Below are positions 16,277 to 27,272 of a stretch of 64,000 nt of DNA, in pieces (within the stretch, counting starts at the first letter, position 1; the number at the start of each line of letters is the position of its first letter). Made by a program: the position numbers and the translations under genes. The notes under the pieces were generated by a model. It saw only the letters and a list, made by a program, of their open reading frames with translations. It had not been told where the DNA came from and searched no databases. Source of the DNA: MPNP01 sp965215545 (lineage in GTDB: Bacteria; Pseudomonadota; Alphaproteobacteria; Rhodobacterales; Rhodobacteraceae); the NCBI GenBank assembly GCA_965215545.1, contig OZ244066.1:2790001-2854000 (forward strand), in the 5' to 3' direction.

Positions 16277-19200
16277 ATGAAATTCACACGCAGATACACG
16301 CGCGCCGGCGAATCTCCCTATGCGGGAATCACCTTTACCAGGCGCAAATCCGAAATTGCCAATAACGGCAAGATCGTCTTTTCCCAGGACGATGTCGAGG
16401 TCCCGGACTTCTGGAGCCAGGTGGCCACCGATATCATTGCCCCCAAATACTTTCGCAAGGTCGGTGTCGCCCGACATCTCTGCCGGATCAAGGAAGAGGG
16501 GGTCCCGACCTTTCTCCGGGCCAGCCAACCGGACAAGGCCAGACTTGCCAAACTGCCCGAGGACGAACGCTACACCGGTGAGACATCCGCCATACAGGTC
16601 TTCGACCGCCTGGCTGGCACCTGGGCCTATTGGGGCTGGAAGGGTGGTTACTTCTCCAGTGAGGAGGATGCTCAGGCCTATTTTGACGAAACGCGGTATC
16701 TGCTGGCCCATCAGTTTGCTGCCCCCAATTCTCCCCAGTGGTTCAATACCGGCCTGCATTGGGCCTATGGGATCGATGGGCCGAGCCAGGGCCATCATTA
16801 CGTCGATCATGAGACCGGCAAGCTGCGCAAATCAACGAGTTCCTACCATCGTCCACAACCCCATGCCTGCTTCATCCAGTCGATCAGTGACGACCTTGTC
16901 AATGACGGTGGCATCATGGACCTCTGGAGTCGGGAAGCCCGACTGTTCAAGTTCGGCTCGGGAACCGGCACGAATTTTTCCAATCTCCGGGCTGCCAACG
17001 AGCCGCTGGCCAGCGGCGGCAAATCCAGCGGCCTGATGAGTTTTCTCAACATCGGCGATCGAGCAGCAGGTGCCATCAAGTCCGGTGGCACGACCCGACG
17101 GGCGGCCAAGATGGTAATCTGCGACATCGATCACCCGGACATCGAGTCGTTCATTTCCTGGAAAGTCACAGAAGAGCAAAAGGTTGCCTCCCTGGTGACT
17201 GGCTCACGGATTCTCTCGCGACACCTCAACAAACTCTTCGTGACCATCAATGACTCGGACCTCGAACTCCCCGAGGCCTGCCAACCAGCCAGGAACGCCG
17301 CTCTCAGCGACGCCATCCGGTCCGCCCGATCCTCGATGGTCCCCGAGAACTACATTCACCGGGTGCTCCAGTTCGCCCGCCAGGGCTACACATCCATTGA
17401 GTTCGCCACCTACGACACCGACTGGCAGGGTGAGGCCTACGGCACCGTGTCAGGGCAGAACTCGAACAACTCCGTACGGGTGACCGACGCGTTCATGACC
17501 GCCATCGAGACCGATGATGACTGGCGCTTGACCCGCCGCACCGATGGCCGGCTCGACCGAACGGTCAAGGCCCGGGACCTCTGGGAGATGATCGGTTATT
17601 CGGCCTGGGCCTGCGCCGACCCCGGCATCCAGTTCCATGACACGGTCAATGACTGGCACACCTGTCCCAACAGTGGACCGATCCGGGGCTCCAACCCCTG
17701 CTCGGAATACATGTTCCTCGATGACACGGCCTGCAACCTGGCCTCGCTCAACCTGTTGAAATTCTACGAGGATGGCCAATTCGACACCGCCAGCTACACC
17801 CACGCCACCCGGATCATGACCTTGACCCTCGAGATCTCGGTTCTCATGGCGCAATTCCCATCGCCCGAGATCGCCCGGCTCTCCTATCGCTATCGGACTT
17901 TGGGGCTGGGTTATGCCAATCTCGGCGGTCTTCTGATGAATATGGGCATCGGCTATGACTCGGATGAAGGGCGGGCGGTCTGTGCGGCCCTCACAGCCAT
18001 CCTCAGCGGCGTCTCCTATGCCACATCGGCTGAAATCGCTGGTGAGGTCGGCCCCTTCGAAGGCTACAGTGACAATGCCGATGCGATGCTGCGCGTGATT
18101 GCCAATCACCGCAACGCCGCCTATGGCAACCGGGTCGGCTATGAGGGCCTCAACATCGTGCCCGTGCCGCTTGATCATGACTCCTGTCCGGATGACTCAC
18201 TGGTTGCCCTGGCCCGCAAGTGCTGGGACGAGGCCCTGCAGCGCGGCCAGCAGCACGGCTACCGCAATGCCCAGGTGACCTGCATTGCCCCGACCGGCAC
18301 GATTGGCCTCGTCATGGACTGTGACACGACTGGCATTGAACCGGACTTTGCTCTTGTCAAACTCAAGAAACTGGCCGGTGGCGGGTATTTCAAGATCATC
18401 AACCAATCGGTACCCCAGGCCCTTGAGACACTCGGCTACACCGAATCCCAGATCAAGGACATCATCGACCACACCAATGGCCGGTCCACCCTCAAGGGTG
18501 CACCGCATATCAATCACGAGAGTCTGAAGGCCCTTGGGTTCCGCAGGGAGGATCTCGATGCCATTGAGGCCGAGCTCGACCGGGCCTTTGATATCCGGAG
18601 TCTGTTCCAACCCAACCGCTTCGGTAAGGGATTCTGTGTTGAAAATCTGGGTCTTGAACTCAAGAAAGTCAACGATCCGGAGTTCGATATGCTGCTCGGT
18701 CTGGGTTTCACCAATGACCAGATCGCTGACGTCAACACCTATGTCTGCGGGACCAAGTCCCTTGAAGGTGCTCCCCATCTCAAGGAAAGCGACCTGCCGG
18801 TCTTCGACTGTGCCAGCCCCGACGGCCAGCAGGGACGCTCCCTCAGCGTCGAGAGTCATATCCGCATGGTCGCAGCCTCCCAGAGTTTCATCTCCGGGGC
18901 CGTATCCAAAACCGCCAACATGCCCGCTGACTCCACCGTCGAGGCGTGCATGGATGCCTACAAACTTTCCTGGCAGCTCGGTCTGAAGGCTCTGGCACTC
19001 TATCGCGACGGATCCAAACTGAGCCAGCCGCTGTCCTCGGGACTGCTTGATGTCCCGGAACTCGATACGATCGAGGAGGCATCCGCCGCGGAGACACCCG
19101 TGACCGCTGCCGCCCGCCAGATCACCGAGGAGGTTTTCCGGAACCGCCGCCGGATCCTGCCTCGCCGGCGCAACGGTTACACCCAGAAGGCCATCGTGGG

Positions 19201-19825
19201 TGGCCACAAGGTCTATCTGCGCACCGGTGAGTACGAGGACAACTCTCTGGGCGAGATTTTCATCGACATGCACAAGGAGGGTGCTGCCTTCCGTGCCATG
19301 ATGAACAATTTTGCCATCGCCATCTCCATCGGATTGCAATACGGTGTCCCGCTCCAGGTCTTTGTCGATGCATTCATCGGCACCAAGTTCAACCCCGCCG
19401 GTTTCGTCAACGGCAATGAGCGGATCAAGAACGCCGATTCAATCCTTGACTATATCTTCCGGGAGTTGGCCATCGAATATCTGGACCGGACCGATCTTGC
19501 CCATGTGGCCCCATCCGTATCCGGTGCCCCCAAGACCGATACTGACATCGCCAACATCGTCCCGGCATCCCAACCTCTTGCCGTCGAGGATGCCACAGCG
19601 CCTGCCCGTGAGGCCGGCAAACTCGCAGCCGGTGGCAACGCTGTGGTCTTCCCGATGAGTGTCTACAAGACTCCGGATGGGGCCGGGGCGGATGCCATCA
19701 GCACCGAGAGCCAGAAACTCGCCTATTCGGGTGATCTCTGCGATGCCTGCGGCAACTACACCCTCGTGCGCAGCGGCACCTGCATGTACTGTGCCAGCTG
19801 CGGAACAACGACCGGCTGCAGCTGA
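16277..19825 (+). CDS. nrdJ: Vitamin B12-dependent (class II) ribonucleoside-diphosphate reductase
   Basis: A 1182-aa adenosylcobalamin-dependent ribonucleotide reductase that makes deoxyribonucleotides with or without oxygen. Recognisable parts are the N-terminal 'PEYxxR'-like lead-in, 'HACFIQSISDDLVNDGGIM', 'GSGTGTNFSNLRAANEPL', the active-site region 'GSNPCSEYMFLDDTACNLAS', and 'APTGTIGLVMDCDTTGIEPD'. A long C-terminal extension ends in a cysteine-rich tail (CxxC near 'CDACGNYTL', then 'CMYCASCG'), which in this family is redox-active or metal-binding. GGAGGAGG lies upstream of ATG 16277. Candidate NrdR boxes precede it. No class I nrdAB is seen in the window. Confidence 0.95.
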   Translation: MKFTRRYTRAGESPYAGITFTRRKSEIANNGKIVFSQDDVEVPDFWSQVATDIIAPKYFRKVGVARHLCRIKEEGVPTFLRASQPDKARLAKLPEDERYTGETSAIQVFDRLAGTWAYWGWKGGYFSSEEDAQAYFDETRYLLAHQFAAPNSPQWFNTGLHWAYGIDGPSQGHHYVDHETGKLRKSTSSYHRPQPHACFIQSISDDLVNDGGIMDLWSREARLFKFGSGTGTNFSNLRAANEPLASGGKSSGLMSFLNIGDRAAGAIKSGGTTRRAAKMVICDIDHPDIESFISWKVTEEQKVASLVTGSRILSRHLNKLFVTINDSDLELPEACQPARNAALSDAIRSARSSMVPENYIHRVLQFARQGYTSIEFATYDTDWQGEAYGTVSGQNSNNSVRVTDAFMTAIETDDDWRLTRRTDGRLDRTVKARDLWEMIGYSAWACADPGIQFHDTVNDWHTCPNSGPIRGSNPCSEYMFLDDTACNLASLNLLKFYEDGQFDTASYTHATRIMTLTLEISVLMAQFPSPEIARLSYRYRTLGLGYANLGGLLMNMGIGYDSDEGRAVCAALTAILSGVSYATSAEIAGEVGPFEGYSDNADAMLRVIANHRNAAYGNRVGYEGLNIVPVPLDHDSCPDDSLVALARKCWDEALQRGQQHGYRNAQVTCIAPTGTIGLVMDCDTTGIEPDFALVKLKKLAGGGYFKIINQSVPQALETLGYTESQIKDIIDHTNGRSTLKGAPHINHESLKALGFRREDLDAIEAELDRAFDIRSLFQPNRFGKGFCVENLGLELKKVNDPEFDMLLGLGFTNDQIADVNTYVCGTKSLEGAPHLKESDLPVFDCASPDGQQGRSLSVESHIRMVAASQSFISGAVSKTANMPADSTVEACMDAYKLSWQLGLKALALYRDGSKLSQPLSSGLLDVPELDTIEEASAAETPVTAAARQITEEVFRNRRRILPRRRNGYTQKAIVGGHKVYLRTGEYEDNSLGEIFIDMHKEGAAFRAMMNNFAIAISIGLQYGVPLQVFVDAFIGTKFNPAGFVNGNERIKNADSILDYIFRELAIEYLDRTDLAHVAPSVSGAPKTDTDIANIVPASQPLAVEDATAPAREAGKLAAGGNAVVFPMSVYKTPDGAGADAISTESQKLAYSGDLCDACGNYTLVRSGTCMYCASCGTTTGCS

Positions 19826-19881
19826 GACCGGACAACCGGTCGATACCCCGGCTGTCCCGGCAACCGCATGATGCCGGGACA
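19826..19881 (+). terminator. Two adjacent hairpins after nrdJ
   Basis: GACCGG-ACAA-CCGGTC begins one base after the nrdJ stop. A second perfect inverted repeat, TGTCCCGGCA / TGCCGGGACA with a nine-base loop, follows at 19853-19881. Only a short TTTT occurs downstream, so intrinsic termination is plausible but not certain. Confidence 0.5.
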
Positions 19882-19934
19882 AAGCCGCTTTTCCTCAAAG
19901 CCTCGATCTGGCGCTGTGCACTGGCGTTGAGATG
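19881..19934 (-). pseudogene. IS30 transposase N-terminal scrap
   Basis: Read on the minus strand, this gives 'HLNASAQRQIEALRKSGF', closely matching 'HLTAAERCQIEALRKSG' of the IS30 fragment at 2 kb. Only about 18 codons are preserved before the sequence enters a hairpin. It is a relic with no coding capacity. Confidence 0.5.
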
Positions 19935-20113
19935 GCGACATTGCTTTGGTCATGACAGTCTCTGGCTTTTCGATGCTGCCGAGATCGTGCTTGTTGCTTG
20001 ACTGGCTTGCAAGGGGTTGGGTCCACCCGGTGCAGGCAGACTTCGTTGCGACCGTTGCGATCAAGGGTGGAGCAGGGTTGAGTGGGTGATGGGAGCGATC
20101 ATCATGGGAGCAA

Positions 20114-20715
20114 GTGTTCATCGACCGGGACAATTCAAGCTTCTTCCATGAAGCACAAAGGCTCGCGGAGGCCCGCAATGGGACCCCTGGTGCAAGATGT
20201 CTCGTTCGTATCAACTTTGATGCGGTGTTTCAGCTTGCTCATGCTGACTGCCCGGTCGCCGCCGGATCAATTCCTTCGCAAATGAACCAGTTGTGGAATC
20301 GTTTGGAGAATTCCGGAGTGCAGGCCAGACTGCTCAATCGGAGCGGGCGGTTCCGAACAGCAGATGCCGGACTATTTCCTGCAAAAATGCATGTTTGAGG
20401 ATGGTTCCGATTATCTGGATGATCCAGGAATCATCGCACTCTTGACCGACGAAGGAGCAGGCTGTCTGGAGGGTGCTGGATTTCATGCTGCCCTTGAGCA
20501 ACTTCATGGCCGCGGATGGCGCGTCGAAATTTCATCATGGACGAATTGCTGTAATTCGCGCATGAAAAGGTGGGCAGGGCCGAACGGTGTCTTCATGCCT
20601 TTGGATGATTTTTATGACTCGATCACATTTCGTGAGCCTTCACGTGAAGGGCACGAATTTGCCCCTCCGAGAGATTCTGCGTCGCTTGATTTGTCACAGC
20701 GCCAAACCGCGCAGT
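20114..20715 (+). pseudogene. NYN/PIN-like ribonuclease-domain protein, frameshifted
   Basis: Two overlapping frames together read as one protein. Frame 1 (20114-~20355) has 'VFIDRDN' at its start, then 'INFDAVFQLAHADCPVAAGS' and 'NQLWNRLENSGVQARLLNR'. Frame 2 (from ~20355) continues with 'QQMPDYFLQKCMFEDG', 'DDPGIIALLTDEGAGCLEG', 'GFHAALEQLHGRGWRVEI' and 'PLDDFYDSITFREPS'. The layout (Asp near the start, mid-protein DDP/LLT-DEGAG block) resembles NYN-domain nucleases of the LabA/PIN fold. The acidic residue expected in 'LLTGDGAG' is altered here. A +1 type shift near 20350 breaks the gene. The start is uncertain (GTG 20114). Confidence 0.6.
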
Positions 20716-20935
20716 GCGGGATCCCGGGCTGCCTGGGAATCAGGTTGCAAGCACATGTTCGTGGACAACACCTGCGGTCTTCATCTGCCTGCGCGCTGCA
20801 CCTTGCCACCGGGACTCGTTCGACAGGCGCGATGCGTGTCGGTGATGGGAGTCATGACATGGCCCGTCTTCCGCCCCGGCATCGGGCCCGGGAACCAGTG
20901 GTCGGACTGTATGGGCCCTCGATCCAATGCCGGGA

Positions 20936-21550
20936 TCAGTCGTCCTGGCCCCCATCATGTGTCCCATCATCACTCTCGTGGAGCCCGCTCCGTTGACCGC
21001 GGGCCATGCCCGCGATGCCGGTCCGGGCAATTTCGATAAGTTCAAGGGGACGCATGAGATCGGCAAAGGCATCAACCTTGGTCGTGGTCCCGGTGATCTC
21101 GAAGATAAAACTCTCGAGGGTCGAATCGACAACCTTGGCCCGGAAGATATCAGCCAGGCGGAGCGCCTCGACCCGGTTGTTGCCTTGGCCCCGGACCTTG
21201 AGGAGGGCCAATTCGCGCTCAACGGACGGGCCTTCATTGGCCAGATCATAGACCTCATGGACGGGAACCATCCGGTCGAGCTGGGCCATGATCTGCTCGA
21301 TGACACTCTGGGAACCCGAGGTGACGATCGTGATCCGCGAATGATGGCCGAGATGATCGATCTCGGCCACGGTCAGGCTTTCGATATTGTAGCCCCGGGC
21401 CGAAAAGAGGCCGATGACGCGCGCGAGCACACCGGCTTCGTTGTCCACAACCACGATCAGCGTGTGATAGTCTTCCCGACCACGAGTTCGATCCCGCAGG
21501 TCGTAGGCGGACTTGCGTGATGTCCCGTCCTTGAGAATCAGTGAGTTCAT
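20936..21550 (-). CDS. ilvN: Acetolactate synthase small (regulatory) subunit
   Basis: A 204-aa regulatory subunit that binds branched-chain amino acids and confers feedback control on acetolactate synthase. It has an N-terminal ACT domain ('TLIVVVDNEAGVLARVIGLF', 'RGYNIESLTVAEID') and the conserved C-terminal half ('ELALLKVRG', 'IFRAKVVDSTLESFIFEITG', 'LIEIARTGIAGMARG'). It is longer than the usual ~165 aa because of an N-terminal extension and an acidic tail. It lies 29 bases downstream of ilvI. Confidence 0.93.
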   Translation of the reverse strand: MNSLILKDGTSRKSAYDLRDRTRGREDYHTLIVVVDNEAGVLARVIGLFSARGYNIESLTVAEIDHLGHHSRITIVTSGSQSVIEQIMAQLDRMVPVHEVYDLANEGPSVERELALLKVRGQGNNRVEALRLADIFRAKVVDSTLESFIFEITGTTTKVDAFADLMRPLELIEIARTGIAGMARGQRSGLHESDDGTHDGGQDD

Positions 21551-21579
21551 GTCAGGTCACCCGTCACCGTCATGGCTCC

Positions 21580-23355
<1,776 letters not shown>

Positions 23356-23574
23356 TGCTGCAAATTACCCAGACACAGGCTTTTGGCCCCCAAACACGTC
23401 TCGCAGGCCATGCCCACCCGATTGGCGCACGTTAAGGGGAGCGGGCTATATCATGCACTTTGAGTCTGTCAAGGCAGGAAACGGCCGGGCACGCTGCCTT
23501 GGCCCCAATCCCCCCGCACCCAGAACACAGTGGATGCACACGACATCATCTCTCGGGACGGTCCTGACTTGCCC

Positions 23575-24327
23575 TCAGGCCGGGGGTGTGGATGACCAGC
23601 CATCGGGAGCGGTGAACCACTCCCCGTAGCGATTGTATTCAAGGGCGGTGAATTCGGATTTGTAGGACATCTTGGGGCAGTCCCTGACCCAGTAGCCGAG
23701 ATAGACGTAGTCAAGATTCAGACTGCGGGCCAGGGTCACATGATCCAGGATGGCATTGATGCCCGGTGATTGGCGATGCATGTCAGGATCATAGAAGGTG
23801 TAGCCCATGGACAGTCCATTGGGAAGAAGGTCCGTCAGCGCAATGACCCGGGATGGCTGGCCCGCTGCACCCGTACGGCCGTCCACATACCGGACCAGCC
23901 GACAAAGCGATGGGGCCGCCTGCAGCATCGATGCGTAGTCCTCGAAGGTCATCGAATGCATCAGACCGTCGGGATGACGGCTCTCAAGATAGGACTGGAA
24001 GAGTGCATAATCATCCTGACAGGCCATTGGCATTTCCAGGGTCCGGTGCAGGTCCCGATTTTTCTGCGCGATCCGCTTGTGACGCCGGGTGGGGATGAAA
24101 TCGCGGACCCGGATCCGCACGGGGATGCAGGCGGTGCAGTTGACGCAGAGATTCGCATACAGAACCTCATTCGAACGGCGAAACCCGAAATCGGTCAGGG
24201 TCGCATAGACCGCTTTCGCGTCCTCGGGCAGGGGCGTCCAGATCAACCGTTGCCACTGCTCGGGCAGGTACGGGCAGGCAACCTCCTTGCTCAGGTGGAA
24301 TTCAAGCTTGTCGATCGCGGCATTCAT
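23575..24327 (-). CDS. bpt: Aspartate/glutamate leucyltransferase (Bpt)
   Basis: A 250-aa leucyl-tRNA-protein transferase of the N-degron pathway, which adds leucine to N-terminal Asp or Glu of target proteins. The family's cysteine block is present as 'CPYLPEQWQRL' and 'ANLCVNCTACIPVRI', followed by 'FRRSNEVLY', 'QKNRDLHRTLEMP', 'GLSMGYTFYDPD' and 'YVYLGYWVRDCPKMSYKSEF', typical of Bpt/Ate. ATG 24327 is chosen because the known N terminus begins there; an upstream extension to 24462 has no homology. A ~219-base gap separates it from ilvI. Confidence 0.92.
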   Translation of the reverse strand: MNAAIDKLEFHLSKEVACPYLPEQWQRLIWTPLPEDAKAVYATLTDFGFRRSNEVLYANLCVNCTACIPVRIRVRDFIPTRRHKRIAQKNRDLHRTLEMPMACQDDYALFQSYLESRHPDGLMHSMTFEDYASMLQAAPSLCRLVRYVDGRTGAAGQPSRVIALTDLLPNGLSMGYTFYDPDMHRQSPGINAILDHVTLARSLNLDYVYLGYWVRDCPKMSYKSEFTALEYNRYGEWFTAPDGWSSTPPA

Positions 24328-25189
24328 GACGCCATGCTGGCAAACAAACGCGCAGGACGCAAGCCGGTCGGCGCCACGGCCCGCTGCTGACATGATGAGC
24401 CACCATGCCGATTGCGGGCATGAGACCTGCGCAATGGTCTCAATCACTGCAACGGATTGCAACCAGAGGCGGCCCGATCGTGCATATCAGGGCCTTGCTC
24501 CACCTCCGCACGACACAGCAGGACATGCCGGCGGGCCCTCTGTTCGTCCCCCTGCAGGGCGATTGTCAGACGTGGTCAGCAGCATGGCCCGTGCATCCGG
24601 TTGCGCGGGACGCGCAAAGGCCCGCCGGGAATCCAGCGATCATACGGGCGGCAGGCGATCAGATGCCAAGCAGGGTGACGAGATTGGTGATGACCGCCGA
24701 ATTGGTCAGGAGCGGGATGATGATGACGGCTGCGATGAAGAGGCAATCGCCCAGCGCCGATTATTGTTCTTGTCGTGCCGGACGGCCTCCAGATCACGTC
24801 TGGCAACCTCCTCGCGATGCGTTGCCATATCCGTCCGCCTGCCAGGCCGGGGTTGCGGCAAGATCTGCTTTCAGAGTCTCCATCTGCTCTCCGGGCGGAT
24901 CATCGGCTCTCTCAGGTCACCGCCCGGGCTCCCGGTATTCATGGTCGCCAAGGCTGGGGAAGCGGGCAGGATCTGTCAAGGGTCCTTGCGCCCACCCGGA
25001 TGGCCTCATCCGCCGCCGTGCCCAGCCCGCTGGGCTCATGCATCAGCTGGACGGCCTTGCGCCTGGTGCCTTCCGGTCACCAGTCATAGCGGGCGGTGGT
25101 GCAGGAGGGCATCTCGTGCTCCCGACAACATCCGGAAGACGTGGGGTCAGAGATCGGATTGGACTGACCCCACGGCTCTTGTGTGATGG
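24328..25189. other. Stretch between bpt and DUF2852 gene; no intact gene
   Basis: About 860 bases without a supportable intact gene. The only protein-like trace is a broken minus-strand reading at 24659-24883, listed separately. Confidence 0.45.
24659..24883 (-). pseudogene. Possible small broken membrane-protein gene
   Basis: Minus-strand pieces in successive frames read 'METLKADLAATPAWQADGYG', then 'EEVARRDLEAVRHDKNNNRR', then a hydrophobic C-terminal 'LFIAAVIIIPLLTNSAVITN' ending at a stop. Each piece looks coding and together they make a ~70-aa helical protein with a membrane tail, but two frameshifts are needed. No family recognised. It may be decay, sequencing error or coincidence. 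Confidence 0.3.
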
Positions 25190-25561
25190 TCAGGCGGACG
25201 CGCTGGAGTGGCGCTCGCGCTCGGCCATGAACTGATCGAATTCGGATTTGTCCTTGGCCTGACGCAGGCGCTCAAGGAAGGCCTTGAAATCGTCCTGTTC
25301 CTGACGCAGGCGCTCGATTGTCTCATGCTTGTAGGACTCAAAGGCTGTGTTGCCCGTTGAATTGAGGCCCAAGGCGCTCGACATCCGGCGCCAGTGCTTT
25401 TTTTTGCCCATACGATTGCTCCACAACAGAAAGAAGAGGATGGCCAGACCGAATGGCCAGAAGAAGATAAAGCCAAGGACCATGATGCATATCCATGCAC
25501 CCCTGCCTCGCTGGTCGACCCAGTTAATGATCGAACCGAGGGTTTCCTTGATTGTCTGCAT
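25190..25561 (-). CDS. DUF2852 membrane protein
   Basis: A 123-aa protein with one strong hydrophobic segment (about residues 22-48, 'AWICIMVLGFIFFWPFGLAI') followed by a basic stretch and a long charged helix with 'ETIERLRQEQDDFKAFLERL' and 'KSEFDQFMAER'. This is the DUF2852 architecture, found mostly in alphaproteobacteria; function unknown. It is the last gene of a same-strand run after metA and tetR. A perfect 9-bp inverted repeat 38 bases upstream of its start suggests direct control by the TetR-type regulator. Confidence 0.8.
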   Translation of the reverse strand: MQTIKETLGSIINWVDQRGRGAWICIMVLGFIFFWPFGLAILFFLLWSNRMGKKKHWRRMSSALGLNSTGNTAFESYKHETIERLRQEQDDFKAFLERLRQAKDKSEFDQFMAERERHSSASA

Positions 25562-25598
25562 GTGCGGTGTATTCCTTTTCCCGTACGCTCCAGAATAA

Positions 25599-25621
25599 TG
25601 TTAATGTAAATAACATTAACA
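25599..25621. promoter_or_regulatory. Perfect inverted repeat, candidate TetR operator
   Basis: TGTTAATGT and ACATTAACA are exact reverse complements separated by AAATA. The AT-rich site stands out from its GC-rich surroundings and lies between the end of tetR (25693) and the start of the DUF2852 gene (25561). It fits a dimeric TetR-family operator controlling the DUF2852 gene. Confidence 0.6.
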
Positions 25622-25692
25622 CCAGATATAGAGCAGGATCAGGACAAGTCAAGAGCCGGAATCAAGTTTTTCCACCTTTGTGGTCCACAAGG

Positions 25693-26310
25693 TCAACCAT
25701 CAGGGTCGACCAGGCCGAGTCCACGAAGATAAATTCCAATCCCGGCCTCAAGGAGATCCTCGGGAGGGAACTGTGTCCGGCTTCCCGCGACAGGGCGGGC
25801 AAACAACTCGACGACGCCATGGCTCAGGGCCCAGATATGATTGCTGATCACAGTGGCCGGAGGGCGGCGGGCGGGCGGGATCTTGCTCACGAGTTGGTCG
25901 GCGGCCGTGTGCAGGACGTTGCGGGCCCGATCCACCGCACGGGCCAGATCAGGATTGGTAACCAGCGAGATGCTCGACTCGAACATGAGGATGTAGTGGC
26001 CCGGATACTTCCTGGCAAAAGCCAGATAAGCCCGACCGGTCGCCTCGAAGGCTGTCAGGGGCGAAGGCTGGGCCTTCTCATAGGCATATTCCATGAGATC
26101 GGCGAAGATTTCAAATCCCTGGCAAGCGATTTCCTCATAGAGGGCATCCTTCGACCTGAAATGGCGGTAGGGGGCAGCTGGGGACACTCCGACCTTTTTG
26201 GCTGCATGGGCCAGGGTCACGGCTTGGGGACCATAGGCCTGGACCAGATCGAGTGTTGCATCGACAAGGGCCTGTTTCAGATTGCCGTGATGGTATCCCT
26301 TGCGATTCAT
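25693..26310 (-). CDS. TetR-family transcriptional regulator
   Basis: A 205-aa regulator with an N-terminal TetR helix-turn-helix (residues ~10-55: 'LKQALVDATLDLVQAYG', 'TLAHAAKKVGVSPAAPYRHF', 'SKDALYEEIA'). The C-terminal ligand domain has the WHG-type sequence 'IWALSHGVVELFA'. Its ATG overlaps the metA stop by four bases (ATGA), so it is co-translated with metA. The likely target is the inverted repeat at 25599-25621. The effector is unknown. Confidence 0.9.
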   Translation of the reverse strand: MNRKGYHHGNLKQALVDATLDLVQAYGPQAVTLAHAAKKVGVSPAAPYRHFRSKDALYEEIACQGFEIFADLMEYAYEKAQPSPLTAFEATGRAYLAFARKYPGHYILMFESSISLVTNPDLARAVDRARNVLHTAADQLVSKIPPARRPPATVISNHIWALSHGVVELFARPVAGSRTQFPPEDLLEAGIGIYLRGLGLVDPDG

Positions 26311-27272
26311 GGCCCCGCCGACCCGGCACCCTGGTCCTGACCGATGGCATCGAGATTGAAGGGGGCTTCCTGGTAAATCTCATTGATCCAGTTGCCGTAA
26401 AACTGATGGCCGTGGCAGCGCCAGCGATTCCGGGGAGGGCACGCCTCGTCATCATCCGGAAAATAATTCAGGGGGAGGGGGGTCGCTGCTTCCTTGGCGC
26501 GGTCTCGCTGATATTCCCTGTGCAGGGTCTCCCCGTCATACTCGAAATGGTTCATGATCATCAGGGCCCGGTGTGAGGCATCAGCAACCAGGCACGGGCC
26601 CAGCATATCGGCATCTTCAGAGAGGGGTGCAATCAGCTCTGTCAGTTCGGCATGGGCGGCAATGTCCGTGCTGTGCAGCGAGGTCCAGCGACTGACCGGC
26701 ATGACAAACTCATCATTGAGACCTCGAAGGATCGGTGCTCCCTTGACCACGGTCCGGTGTCGGTAGCAGCCCGAAGCTTTGTTGACCATTGTGTGTTTGG
26801 GCACACCGTACCAAGCATACAGCATGGCCATGCCGGCCCAGCATACACCGATCGTGGCGTGGACATGGCCGGCCAGCCAATCGAGGATCTCGCAGAATTC
26901 ATCCCAGTAATTGACGTCCTCATAGTCCAGAAGCTCGATCGGGGCACCGGTCATGATCAACCCATCAAATTTCTGGCCACTGGCCTGGATTTCGGCAAAT
27001 GACTTGTAGAATTCCTCCAGATGCGCCTCGGTCGTATGGCGAGACGTGTGCCGCGTCATTCGGATCAGCGTCATTCGGATCTGCAGGGGTGTGGCACCAA
27101 CCAGCCGTGCGAACTGGGTCTCCGTCGTCGGCTTGTCGGGCATCAGATTCAACAGCCCGATTTCCAATGGCCGGATATCCTGGCGCTCAGCCCGGGTTCT
27201 GGACATCACCATCACCCCCTCGCGGGCCAGGATCCCATGGGCTGGCAAACGGGACGGAATGATTATGGGCAT
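26307..27272 (-). CDS. metAA: Homoserine O-acyltransferase MetA
   Basis: A 321-aa enzyme that acylates homoserine at the first committed step of methionine synthesis. The MetA fold of the glutamine-amidotransferase-like class is clear. Standard N terminus is 'MPIIIPSRLPAHGIL', then 'QDIRPLEIGLLNLMPDK'. The catalytic Cys144 is in 'TIGVCWAGMAMLY', and His242 and Glu244 are in 'MNHFEYDGETL'. Whether it uses succinyl- or acetyl-CoA cannot be read by eye; many alphaproteobacterial MetA proteins are acetyltransferases. It overlaps the upstream ATPase gene and the downstream tetR. Confidence 0.93.
   Translation of the reverse strand: MPIIIPSRLPAHGILAREGVMVMSRTRAERQDIRPLEIGLLNLMPDKPTTETQFARLVGATPLQIRMTLIRMTRHTSRHTTEAHLEEFYKSFAEIQASGQKFDGLIMTGAPIELLDYEDVNYWDEFCEILDWLAGHVHATIGVCWAGMAMLYAWYGVPKHTMVNKASGCYRHRTVVKGAPILRGLNDEFVMPVSRWTSLHSTDIAAHAELTELIAPLSEDADMLGPCLVADASHRALMIMNHFEYDGETLHREYQRDRAKEAATPLPLNYFPDDDEACPPRNRWRCHGHQFYGNWINEIYQEAPFNLDAIGQDQGAGSAGP

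Noticed and set aside
18197..19339. 380-codon minus-strand frame within nrdJ
   Set aside because: GC-rich third positions create long antisense frames; the sequence has no domain and nrdJ is unambiguous.
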